Assembly (NCBI GenBank): GCA_023974075.1
Contig: CM043790.1
Coordinates: 1,895,326-1,959,325 of the forward strand
Length of the DNA: 64,000 bases
Reading direction: 5' to 3'
From: Chaenocephalus aceratus
Taxonomy: Eukaryota; Chordata; Actinopteri; Perciformes; Channichthyidae
Shown here: piece after piece, positions 10,694 to 24,278 of the stretch
Layout: the number at the start of each line of letters is the position of its first letter
How positions within the stretch are numbered: position 1 is the first letter of the stretch
The notes under the pieces: model-generated
The model's input: only the letters and a program-made list of their open reading frames with translations
Told to the model about the DNA's origin: nothing
Databases searched by the model: none
Made by a program: the position numbers and the translations under genes

Positions 10694-13425
10694 CAACACA
10701 CTCTCACTCCCTAAGCGTCCAATAGCGACGTTTGGTCAGTGTCCGTGGCGTCCAATTGTGACGCTCCTAGGCTCCTTCAGCGTCATAAAGGGACGCAAAT
10801 AGCTCTCAACTGATTGCAATGTATTCCCATCTGCGTCGGGATTTGACGCTCATGGAAGCACGGCATTCGTTTATGCCGGCTGCCCTTAAAGGCAATGTGA
10901 GCGTCCATTCCCATTGGATAACGGAGAATTTTACACCCGGAAGTAAGTACTCCTCTTACTGTCGATTGATTTTACAGTGATATCTGCACTACTCATCGAC
11001 TAAAAAACACCAGATTATCCTTGTTAATTACACAACATTGATTGGTTTAAATTGTGTGCAATGCTTTTGTATTTTTCCCCTTCGATTCGGAGAAACAAAT
11101 ATGTTTTCTGAGTAAAGGATGGCAGAAGACACTACACTACCCAGAATCCCCAGCTATCGTTTGGCCTACACCATATGCTCTGTTTGACAAACCCCGTTTT
11201 TTTTCACCATTCATTCCGATGGCTGGCGTCTATGTCACGTGATCTTCACATTTCTCCCTGCAGAAAAAGAAAACATGCCCGAAATTCGTTTTATTCTCGG
11301 TAGAAAATGCCTATTTTAAAGTTAGTTTGGCCATTAAAATGCGTTTTGATGTCATTTGATGCGAAATATGAGTTGTTATTTCAGATTATGTGTGCAGTGG
11401 ATGTACATGATCTTTAGTTTGCTAGTTATTACGAAGATTACTTCAGGAAATCGCGACGTTTTCATTGTTACCAAGGTGGTTGCTAGGGACGCTGCTATCG
11501 ATATTATTTCTGTTATGTTGTGTAACTGTTTAATGGTGTTATCTTTATTGCTACCCCCTTCCCCGTCAATGTATAGTGTTGGTCCACAGCCTAAACATAT
11601 TAGTTTAACAATATCCGCATCTAAAGATAGCCTACGTTATTTCCCCCCTGTGCAATTCCAGTCTCACATCTCAGAGCACATCGTCATTAACAAATACCGG
11701 AAACAGACCAAAATAATAATAATACCTTATTCCGGGTGTGCTTGCTTTTCTCTTTGAAAGTCATCACATAACGGCATTGTAATACACGGTTCGGCTGCAT
11801 TACATATTACATATCTGCCGTAGTTCTGTATTTATAGAGCCCTGATGAGAAGACAAACATGAGGAACTGAAAACGTGACGTGGATCATAAATATATCAGC
11901 CATTAAACAACATCTTACATTTATTTTCACACAATACGTCTCCTTGCAGTATCAACACTAATTTGGCTCACTTTTATATTTGATCCAATTGGTAGATAGG
12001 CTGTATTTACACCATAAAGGTGCACAGCTGATATAAAGGGACACCTGGTGGTTAAAGCATGTTATTGAATTTCAATATTTTTATTATTAGATATTAATAC
12101 GATCCCTATAAAGTATATTCATTACTCGTTATTCTCTACTAATTGTTAATTAAAGACTGTATGTAATGACTATTTTGCACATCCCTTTCAAGATTTCAAG
12201 ATGTTCTAAGGTTTATTGACATATCATATATAGGCCTACACAACTTGGGTTGCAGGTTCCTCAACAGTGCATTACAAGACATCTATCAATATGTGTGCAT
12301 ACCTCCAGCAATGTTAACTATGTTGAAGCACTTATTTTAACTGATATTATACATAATGTATTATACTCTTATAAGATGTATGTAGATATTTCATCTCCGG
12401 CCTTGTCAGGTATTGAACAATCAATAAATAAAGAACACAGAATTGTTAAATATAAAACACAGAATTTATGTGATTATACTAAATGATTTTCAAATAAACA
12501 CAACTGCATATTTAACTGTTACACATGCTGATGTAACGCAAATGTTCCAACTTGGGATCACTAAAGTATATCTTATCTTAAGATGATCGATGGCTACTGC
12601 CATATTTGCAAAATGTGCCTCTGAACCTTGACAAGTGCATGTTTCAGGCTTATCAATTAACAACAGGAGGGGTCACAGACATAAGACCAGCTGTTAAATA
12701 AAGCTCTTCTGACCTTAGCTGGCGTGTGGGTATATATAGTAATACTGCCCATAATGGGCACAAGCAATTTTCACCCATTTATTAATTATATGTTTTAAAT
12801 GTGAGTGTTTCCTGTCCCCTAAACCTCCAGGGATGTACACAGTTTAATACTGGCAACTTCTTATTATGGGAAATACGAAAACGTCTTTTAAAACTACAAC
12901 TCCCAGTAGAGACGTGCCATAGATAGAGAACATGTTGCGAAACAGAATAGCCAGCATGTGTAGTTCTGGGGACGGGTTGGGGGAGGGGGGACGCGGTGGA
13001 CCCGTTCAAATCCAGTTTTGGACAGTCTGCCGTGGTTCCATCCCATTTCAAGTGCTGTTCGAGAATCGGCTTAACCCTCAGAGCACACTCTCCAATCACA
13101 GAGCTTGAGGACTATCACGGGGTTTGTCAAACAGAGCACATGGTGTAGTCCAAACGATAGCTGGGGATTATGGGTAGTGTAGTGTCTTCTGCCATCCTTT
13201 ACTCCTGTGAATGGACGCTCACATTACCTTTAAGGGCAGCCGACATAAACGAATGCCGTGCTTCCATGAGCGTCACATCCCGACGCAGATGGGAATACAT
13301 TGCAATCAGTTGAAAGCTATTTGCGTCCCTTTATGACGCTGAAGGAGCCTAGGAGCGTCACAATTGGACGCCACGGACACTGACCAAACGTCGCTATTGG
13401 ACGCTTAGGGAGTGAGAGTGTGTTG
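10694..13425. mobile_element. Long-TIR element, family X copy 1
   Basis: The left end starts CAACACACTCTCACTCCCTA and the right end is its inverse. The inverted arms cover a few hundred base pairs and carry repeated GACGC/GCGTC motifs. The element is inserted in the hAT transposase gene; the flanks read GGTT on each side with one extra base, so target duplication size is uncertain (4-5 bp). The interior shares blocks with copies 2 and 3 (for example the stretch near 11760-11860 recurs near 46255-46350, and 12750-13100 recurs inverted near 34175-34550). No transposase is recognisable; an open frame at 11356-11757 resembles nothing I know. Confidence 0.75.
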
Positions 13426-14226
13426 GGTTTTAAGTGGTAGGATCATAGAAACCGATGGTGCCGTTTCAGTGCTCAGTATTGTAGTGACTGTCTTCAGAGG
13501 TTTCATAATCTCAATCACATTCTCTGCGACTCTTACCTCCTGGTCAGTCAGATTGGCAATATCCTTGTTCTTCAGGGCACTTAGTGCCGAGTAAACAGCC
13601 GATTGCTGTTCAAGGTACCGCTCAACCATTTCATAGCTGGAGTTCCAGCGTGTGGCCACATCGTTGATGAGTCGGTGTTTTGGCAAGTGAAGCATCTCCT
13701 GCTTTTGCTCCAAAACATGTGCAGCCGTTGTGCTGCGGTGGAAAAAAGAAACAGCTCTTCTGATTTCCCCCAGCAGTCGAGATACCTGGTTGACTGCCAT
13801 CGCTTTCTGTGATGCTAAGTTTAATGTATGGGCAAAGCATCCTGTTTGTGGACCCAGTCCTGCTTCACTGACAGCTTTAACAATGTTTCTTGCATTGTCA
13901 GTGGTCACTGCGATAGTTTTGGGCTTTTCAAGTTTATACTCTGCTACTGCCTCTTGTAGCTTCTCAGCTAGGTGGGTGCTAGTGTGCTGTTCATACACAG
14001 GGCGTGTAAGTAGAACTGGATTTTGCATTTCCCACTCTGAGTTGATGAAGTGTGCGGTCACTGTGAGATCACTTTCAGTAGCACGGGAGGTCCATCCATC
14101 TGTTGTTAGTGCAACAGCGGATGCAGCGGACAACTCATGCTCAACAACCGCTCGTGAGCAGCGGTAAATTGCAGGGACCACGGACTGGCTCATGTGCGCA
14201 CGGGATGGGACACTATGCAAGTGCAA
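13426..14226 (-). pseudogene. hAT transposase catalytic region
   Basis: The minus-strand frame contains LTTDGWTSRATESDLTVTAH, CFAHTLNLASQKAM and NDVATRWNSSYEMVERYLEQ, the conserved blocks of the hAT RNase-H-like core including the CxxH-type motif. The frame does not match the N-terminal exon (overlap at 14213-14226 is in a different frame), so a frameshift separates them, and the 3' side is cut by family X copy 1. Confidence 0.85.
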
Positions 14227-14704
14227 GTTGGTTCGCTTTCAATAAATATTTGAAGCCGGGGTCCTCTACTATTGCATAAGGTCGCATTGCCGTTGCAATA
14301 TACATGCCAATTGCTTCGGTTATTTGTTTTGGTCTCTCGGCTGTCATTTCTATTGGCTTCTTAAAAACAGCGGGGATTAGCTGTGGAACAGCTGTCGTCT
14401 TTTGCCGGGCTCCGGTGATTGACAAATCTGGGTGATGCCTTCGGATGTGAAGCATGTTGGACGTGTTACCACTAGCATACCGCGCCGCTGTGAAACAACG
14501 CCGACACACCGTCCTCGTCCGATCCACAACTCGCACCCCATCATTATTATAGTCCACAGGGAACCCAAAATGTTCCCACACACCTGATTTAAACGAAGCA
14601 GGTGGGTTTTCTAGCTCCTGTGTGGTGTGTGAACTCGCCATAGCTAACTTTTCTTCTTCATGTATTTTGTTCGTTTTGTAGTGTTTGTTGTTCTTGTTCT
14701 GCAT
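14213..14704 (-). pseudogene. hAT transposase N-terminus with BED zinc finger
   Basis: 163 codons from ATG 14704. The segment SGVWEHFGF, then CRRC and NMLHIRRHHPDL gives a BED-type finger (W, CxxC, HxxxxH spacing). It ends with YLLKANQL, where the family normally continues into the core, showing a frameshift near 14220. Confidence 0.85.
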
Positions 14705-14898
14705 TTGTTATTTACGGGCAGCTGGCTTTTAGGCACAATACCGCCCCCTGGAATATATATAGTGTAATACTGCCCTGAGTGACAGACTTTTTTTCCACTC
14801 GTAAAAAAAGGCGTATTCGCCGTGTGACTGCATGTGCCGAACCGTGACCTCCGAACCGTGACGGTACGGGACGAATACGGATACCGTTACACCCCTAC

Positions 14899-15535
14899 TG
14901 GGGGTCCTTAGTTGTAAATGATCTGGTGAGGGGGGTGTGACTTATTATGTTGAGTGGGAGGAGTCATCTGCAAAAGTGAGAATCTTTTTCACCAGTATAA
15001 TGTCCATCACTGTTTGACTCTTTTAAAAAAGTTCTTTAAGCTTTTTAGATTGTTCATCTATCATTTTCAGCCAAGCAGCCAGAGGCACACGCAAGGATGT
15101 TTGAAAAATCCCACATGTAGAGTTGAAATACTCCAAAATCATCAGGGGTTCCTTCCCCTGCGTCAGCAAACGGCTTGAGCGGTAATACCATCTACCAGAG
15201 GGTCCGCTTTTAGTTTCCCAGACGGTGCTTGTCAGGATTCTTTTCACTTCTGGCGGCGGGTGAATATTTTCTTCCTCTTCCTCCACATTGAGGGGTTGTG
15301 GTGAAAACTCTTCTTTGATCTCGACCACAGTTTGCGTTTCTTTGCTTTTTGTTGCAGGTTTCTTGTACACCGATGCATCTACGATGGTTTCTTGATGCAC
15401 TGCTTTTTCTGATACAATGGTTGTGTGGAGATCTCTGGAAGACACCAGAGTTAACACAGCCCAACCTGACCTGTCACACCACCTGTCACTTTGTATGCAT
15501 ACTAATGTGATGGATGCCGCATCCTTATTACTACT
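14899..15535 (-). repeat. Right arm of the PC4-bearing element
   Basis: Inverted copy of the left arm. Matching blocks: the terminus (AGTAGTAATAAGGATGCGGC), the sequence from TTGGGCTGTGTTAACTC to the PC4-like tail, and the post-gene sequence up to AAGGACCCC where the hAT is inserted. Relative to the left arm about 680 bp are missing, deleted at a CA microhomology between GACAGGTCA and CAGGTTGGG. Confidence 0.75.
15023..15478 (-). pseudogene. PC4-like gene, right-arm copy (5'-truncated, PC4 domain intact)
   Basis: The frame runs without a stop from the arm deletion at about 15470 to TAA 15023-15025. It matches ORF2 of the left arm (VSEKAVHQETIVDASVYKKP, EIKEEFSP, VEEEEENIHPPPEVKR) and continues through the PC4-like C-terminal segment that is cut off in the left copy, ending in a Lys-rich helix (EQSKKLKELF). 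The N-terminal part is deleted. Because of the insertion site it is in frame with the upstream L2 reverse transcriptase, making one 608-codon open frame from 16849; I regard this as chance. Confidence 0.55.
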
Positions 15536-15557
15536 GGATGCGTAATAATCCTCTAGG

Positions 15558-17069
15558 CGTGAGATGACGAAAGCCTGGGCCAGAACCTGCGTCGCTTTCT
15601 GGGTCAGCTGGGGATGTATCCTCCTGATGTTGTAAAGTGTGTATCTGCAGCAGCGGATTGTAGCAGCGATGTTTGCAGTGAAGGACAGTTTGTTATCTAG
15701 GGTCACACCCACATTTCTTGCAGTCTGAGTCAGGGAAACAACAGAGGTGCCGATGTTGATTGTTAAGTCAAGAGTGGGACAATCTTTTCCCGGAAGGAAA
15801 AGCAGTTCAGTTTTGTCAAGGTTGAGCTTGAGGTGGTGAGCAGACATCCACTGAGAGATGTCCGCTAGACAAGCAGAGATGCGTGCGACGACCTGGGTCT
15901 CTGAGCGGGGAAAGGACAGAATTAATTGGGTGTCGTCAGCGTAGCAGTGGTATGAAAAACCATGCGGGCTAATGACAGATCCGAGCGAGTTTGTGTACAG
16001 GGAGAAGAGGAGGGGACCAAGAACAGAGCCCTGAGGGACCCCTGTAGTTAGTTGACAAGGGTCGGACTCGGACCCTCTCCAAGTTACCCTGTAGGTACGG
16101 TCTTTGAGGTACGAGGTGAGGAGGGAAAGTGCAGTGCCTGAAACTCCAAGTTCTTGGAGAGTGCGAAGGAGGATCTGATGATTCACCGTGTTGAATGAAG
16201 CAGACAGGTCCAAAAGGATGATGACAGAGGAGAGGGAGGCTGCTTTAGCAGTGTGCAGTTCATCAGTGACAGCAAGGAGGGCAGTTTCTGTTGAGTGACC
16301 TGCCTTGAAACCAGACTGGTGCAGATCCAGAAGGTTGTTCTGATGGAGATAGCAGGAGAGTTGTTTAAAGACAGCGCGTTCAAGTGTTTTAGACAGGAAC
16401 GGGAGGAGAGAGACAGGCCTGTAGTTTATAACATCAGACGGGTCGAGAGTGGGTTTCTTTAGGAGAGGGTTTACTCTTGCCTCCTTGAGACTGTTTGGAA
16501 AGTGACCAGAAGTTAGAGAAGTGTTGATGAAATGGGTGAGAAACGGTAGAATATCAGGAGCGATAGTCTGAAGGAGGTTTGAGGGGATAGGGTCCAGAGG
16601 ACAGGTGGTAGGGCGGGCAGAGGTAATGAGGGTAAGAGCCTCACTTGGAGAGAGAGGGGGAAAGGAGGTCAGTGTGGGTGAAAGGTGGCTCAGGTGACCC
16701 AGCGGTGAGTAGAGGTGAGTCAGAAAAAGAAGAGCGAATATCATCAACCTTTTTTTCAAAGTGGTTAACAAAGTCGCTTGACAGAAGGGAGGAGGGGGAA
16801 GGGGCTTTGGGGTGGTCCAAGAGGGGGGAGGGGCTTTGGGGGGGTCCAAGATGGTGGAAAAGATGGAAAATAGTTTTTGGGGATTGGAATAGGAAGATTG
16901 GATCTTATCTTGAAAGAAAGTGCTTTTTGCCTGAGAGATCGAAGCAGAGAAAGAGGAGAGCCTGATAGATTAGGAGGTCGTCATGGTGTTTGGATTTCCA
17001 CTGTTTCCGCTCAGCTGCCCTAAGGACGGTTCTATTAGCACGCAGTGCGTCATTTAGCCAGGGAGGCTT
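15558..17069 (-). mobile_element. L2 LINE, 5' portion of retained reverse transcriptase
   Basis: Minus-strand reverse transcriptase: PPWLNDALRANRTVLRAAER near 17060, then [68 protein letters not shown] and the catalytic YADDTQL. It stops at VISRL at the TCTAGG target site of the inserted element and resumes at 7780 with LDYCNS. The endonuclease domain and 5' end are missing. The RT frame itself is open from 16849 to the junction. Confidence 0.92.
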
Positions 17070-18469
17070 TTAATTAAATTTGTCATTATAGTTTCCACAT
17101 ACTGTACTACGATATTCTTGCACATTCTTTCAACATACTATACTATGACTTTTTTCATATTTTTAAACATACTTAGACTTTTTTATAAAAATATTGACAT
17201 TCTATTTTTTTAAATAATTGTAGACATTTTGTACTATGACTTTTTTCATTATATTTTCAACAAACTATTCTATGACTTTTTGTGACATACTTTAATTTTC
17301 ATATTTACAACATAATATAACTTTATCCACATGTTTGACATACTATACCGTTGAAATCTTTTTTGACATTCTGCATTATGATCCTTTAGAATAGATAATG
17401 CATATATATTATTTTCTCTTTCCAGTGTTTCTTGGGACATTCTGTATGAAGCACTATCAGTGCCAGTGGACAGCAGCCGTTAGCTAATCACATTCCATTT
17501 GCAGCTGGAATCTTTTTTATATCGCACTTTATTAACAGCAGTCAATAGTACAGCTCCATTTTAAAAACAAGCAATCCTTTCTTACCAAAACTTAAGTATA
17601 AAAGAACCCCCCCCCCCCCCCCCCCCACAAACCCATCATGAGTACATTCAGCAGAATCACAACACAACGACCAGACATGAAGGGTCCTCCTGTGGAGCAG
17701 TGGGTCACACAGACCCAGCAGAGATACAGGACTGAATCCTCATTCAGAGTTGGATATATTACTCATTTAAGCTGCACATATATTCAAATTCCTCCTATTA
17801 TTGTAATGACATCCATAATTGATCTTATAACGGTATTGAGTGATGCAGGTATTGCCTTGTGCAAAGATCTCTTTGCTATTACTTGCAGACATTATTCAGA
17901 TACAAACTGTCCAATGGGATTATTTCTAAGCATTACATGAATAACCACTCATTTCAGTGGTAATGAAGCAAAACTAATTATTGGTCTTCAGACTTCCTGT
18001 CCATCCCGTTTCCTCTCCAGAATTGAGTCCATGCAACAGAAGTTTGGCACAGAGAGTTTGGTAGAAAAGCAAAAAGAACAAAGCATAACTATCGCAGCCA
18101 GAGCACACATTTTTTATATATATTTGGTTAAATATTTTTGTTTTGGTGTCCCAATGGCATTGACCGGTTCACGCAGTCTTCAAAGTAACCAAGCAACCTA
18201 AATTCATTTGTAATTTGTCTGTCCAATGACCTTGCCCTTTCATGTCATGTGATACCTTGTGTGACGAGCGAACCGTTTAATCAACCAGTACTGTACAGGT
18301 TAGCGGTGGTGACGTGAAGTCATGTGATCGTGCTGTAGTTCCTTTATAGCCCAACATTAGCCTCCTTTAGCTTAGCGGTGGTTCGGCTCTTAGCGGTGGT
18401 TCGGTAGCATTTTTTATAATGCTACAAGTTCGGTAGCATTATAAAAAAATTGAATAGCTTGCATTTATA
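17070..18469. other. AT-rich intergenic DNA with degenerate repeats
   Basis: From about 17090 to 17400 the theme ACATACTATACTATGACTTTTT recurs several times in degenerate form. A run of 20 C lies at 17607-17626. A frame of 100 codons at 17638-17940 has no recognisable similarity. At 18409-18449 a hairpin with arms of about 17 bp (ATTTTTTATAATGCTAC and inverse, loop AAGTTCG) precedes the hAT-like ORF at 18470. Confidence 0.5.
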
Positions 18470-18859
18470 ATGTACAGCAAACCAAAGCACAAGAGCGGCG
18501 CTCAAAAGAGAAAGGACAAGAGAGAACAAGGAGATGTAACAGCTAAACTGACAAAATTAGACCGTTTTTTTGGTCATAAATCGTCCTCGAAATCGAGCAA
18601 TAACGTTAGCAATGTTGACGTGCAGCGGCAGCCGGAGGATAACGATAGCTCACCTGCCTCACCACCACCATCATTGCCATCTAGCTCCACAAGTGAAGCT
18701 GTATCCGTGGCCGTGGCTGTGCAAGCTTCCTCTCCAGACAGCCAGGAGGAGAGGCTGGATTTGGCTGTGGTCCAACAGTTCCCCCAAGGGCCCCAACCGA
18801 TAGGGGACTCTATGGCGCTATTGAGACCCCCGTCGCCAAGATCAAAAGCTATATTATAG
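18470..18859 (+). pseudogene. 5' part of ZMYM/TTF-type hAT transposase
   Basis: 129 codons starting MYSKPKHKSGAQKRKDKREQ, the characteristic N-terminus of the fish zinc-finger-MYM-type-1-like (hAT, TTF-domain) transposases, followed by a Ser/Pro-rich linker. The TTF finger and hAT core are absent: the frame ends before them and sequence then runs to a terminal motif. This is therefore a non-autonomous or truncated copy. Confidence 0.6.
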
Positions 18860-19137
18860 CAACCGGTCTATGTAGGCCTACCGGCCCATTCCCCAGAGAC
18901 ACACATCAAGGAAACAGGTTTAATCCTCTTCTTAGTTCGCTGTGCCGTTGTCAGGCTGTGGTGGTCTGAGGCCAGGGCAGGCTGTTGTTGATAGCCTATA
19001 CATGTGGCGCTTCTGAGTGGTTGTGTATGTCCGTGCGTGTGTGAGCACATCAGCGTGTGCTTATGTTTGGGGCGATGGGGGAGGGGCCCCAAAACAATAT
19101 TTGCACCGGGGCCAATCACAACCTTGTTACGCCACTG
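18860..19137 (+). mobile_element. 3' end of the ZMYM-type hAT element
   Basis: The sequence ends with CAACCTTGTTACGCCACTG at 19137, the complement of the hAT terminus CAGTGGCGTAACAAGG. The matching 5' terminus was not found, so the left boundary and target duplication are unknown. Confidence 0.5.
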
Positions 19138-20027
19138 GCTCCATCTAAATATAAACTACAACAGAAACGTGAGAGAAGATGCTTCTTCTACTTATCATGT
19201 GTTTATGATTCATATAACATGACATTTCATATGTACACAACACTTCAAGTCTCTTTAAATTCAAAAATCCAAATACAAGACAAAAAAAAAACATGACAGC
19301 ACGGCAACGTAAACCCTGCACACTGTCAATCATCATAAACATTAGTTATGTTTTATCATGCTGGTTTATTTATGTGAATTGGAATATTAGTAGCTTTGTG
19401 ATCCTTTACGGTCATTCTCTTTTGGGTAAGAGAATATTATGAGATGTAAAGAAGCACTGAGACTTCTATTTGGATACACACGTTAGGATTGAGCTCAGAA
19501 TCTTCTCCATAAGTCAGAAGAAGACGTAACTCATACGATCAAATATATGCATAGAAAAAAGGGAAACTTCTTTTAATGGACAAAGCTCTTAATAAATCTT
19601 GAAATGATGAGCAACACTTGGCCTTTGAGAAGCAGCTCGGTTAAATATGTAATGGAATAAACGCTCGCCTTTTATTTGGGAATCAGTGGAACTATGTTGG
19701 TCACGAGCTGAAGCTGCGATATCATCTCAGAATACACATCCCTCACAAAGTATGTCTTCCTTTTCAAACTATACCCCTTCCTCATGAATACACACCACGT
19801 CATGCAGACCACCAGCTTCCACACAGTCAGTGTATGACCTCTAGGGCTGTCGATGGGAGGAGCCCCCTGTCTGAGGGACCCTCTGGGAAGCTGTTGTTAT
19901 GCAGGGCTTGGTCAGAATATACAGAGCAAATTGGTAATGATTTGTGTATTTATATCTATAAGTGTTAGTGACTGTTTGGTTGTATTGCCCCTCCTGGTCT
20001 ATTTACCAGCTCATAGAGTCCTGTTGT
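19138..20027. other. Non-coding DNA downstream of pcmtd2
   Basis: No gene seen. A candidate minus-strand poly(A) signal (AATAAA as TTTATT on the plus strand, 19671-19676) could end the pcmtd2 transcript, which would then contain the foldback element at 20028-20514. Confidence 0.3.
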
Positions 20028-20514
20028 GAACCCTGAAATGTTGAGTACCCCAACGTTTTATGTTAGAAATATATAGTAGGGTCCCCAGCACATAAAAACT
20101 GCCTGATGCTTAAAATGTCTTGGCCCATTTGGACATTCTTGGAGTGATTTTGGAGGTTATTGAAGAAGGTTGAATCAACTCTGACATTTTCAGGATAAAC
20201 AATTGCAGTTTTGGGTCCTCCAAAACTTGAAAATCCGGAGTACAAATATCACCACTTTGTGGTTAAAACTGCAATTTTTGATCCGGAATATGTCAGAAAT
20301 TGATTCAACATCCTCAATAACCCCCAAAACCACTCCAAAATTGTCCAAATGGGCCAAGAATTGTTTTAGCTATTGTCTGCATATCTGCATTGACACCATG
20401 TATGCTAATGGTGCTAATACCCAACATATGCAGGTCTGTCAGCTTCTGTGTGCTGAGGACATGCACTTTACATTTCCAACATAAAGCGTTGGGGAACTCA
20501 ACATTTCCGGGTTC
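20028..20514. mobile_element. Foldback (palindromic) MITE
   Basis: A near-complete palindrome: GAACCCTGAAATGTTGAGT at the left matches the complement of the right end (ACTCAACATTTCCGGGTTC), and the arms continue through blocks such as TTGGCCCATTTGGACA. The unpaired middle is around 20240-20260. It starts about 190 bp past the pcmtd2 stop codon, probably within the 3' UTR. Confidence 0.75.
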
Positions 20515-20700
20515 AAAATGCTGGCAAGTAGACTAAACCCCCCCACCCCCCTGGACAAATTGACCTCTTTACAGTGTCAGGGAATGGAGTAAAGAAAGAG
20601 CGGGGAACAGAAGGAGGGGAAGAGAATGGATGATGGAGGTGAGCGGGACACCGGGGGTCAGTAAGGGGTCCTCTTCTCTTTACGATGTGGCCCCGGCCCC

Positions 20701-24176
<3,476 letters not shown>

Positions 24177-24278
24177 TTACCATCACAAATAACTTCACGA
24201 CTTGAAGTGGTGTATGTGAGGACTGCAGGAAGCATTGCTGCACACTGGGGTCAAAGCTTGACACGTCTACTAACACTT

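Larger units (their letters stand above)
9430..14898 (-). mobile_element. ZBED-type hAT transposon, interrupted
   Basis: The right end (14898 leftward) reads CAGTAGGGGTGTAACGGTAT on the minus strand, a common fish hAT terminus, followed by repeated CGGTTCGG motifs. The left end carries the matching CACGGTTCGGTTCG repeats at 9445-9515 but lacks the extreme terminus, so no target duplication can be confirmed. The minus strand encodes a BED finger, hAT catalytic core and C-terminal dimerisation segment, all broken. A long-TIR element (10694-13425) sits inside the transposase gene. Confidence 0.8.
7787..15551. mobile_element. Polinton-like (6-bp TSD) element with inverted PC4-gene arms
   Basis: The hexamer TCTAGG flanks the insertion at 7781-7786 and 15552-15557, and joining the flanks restores a continuous L2 reverse-transcriptase sequence. 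The left end begins AGTAGAAGTAAGGATGCGGC; the right end is its inverted counterpart plus 16 extra bases (15536-15551). The left arm (7787 to about 9240) and right arm (14899-15535) are inverted copies carrying the same PC4-like gene facing inwards; the right arm lacks about 680 bp at a CA microhomology. Six-base duplications and AG-starting inverted ends are typical of Polinton/Maverick elements, but no polymerase, integrase or capsid gene remains. The interior is filled by a hAT element. Polinton assignment is inference. Confidence 0.6.

Noticed and set aside
11356..11757. 133-codon plus-strand frame in family X copy 1
   Set aside because: No recognisable domain, no match in the other copies and AT-rich composition; kept only as a remark.
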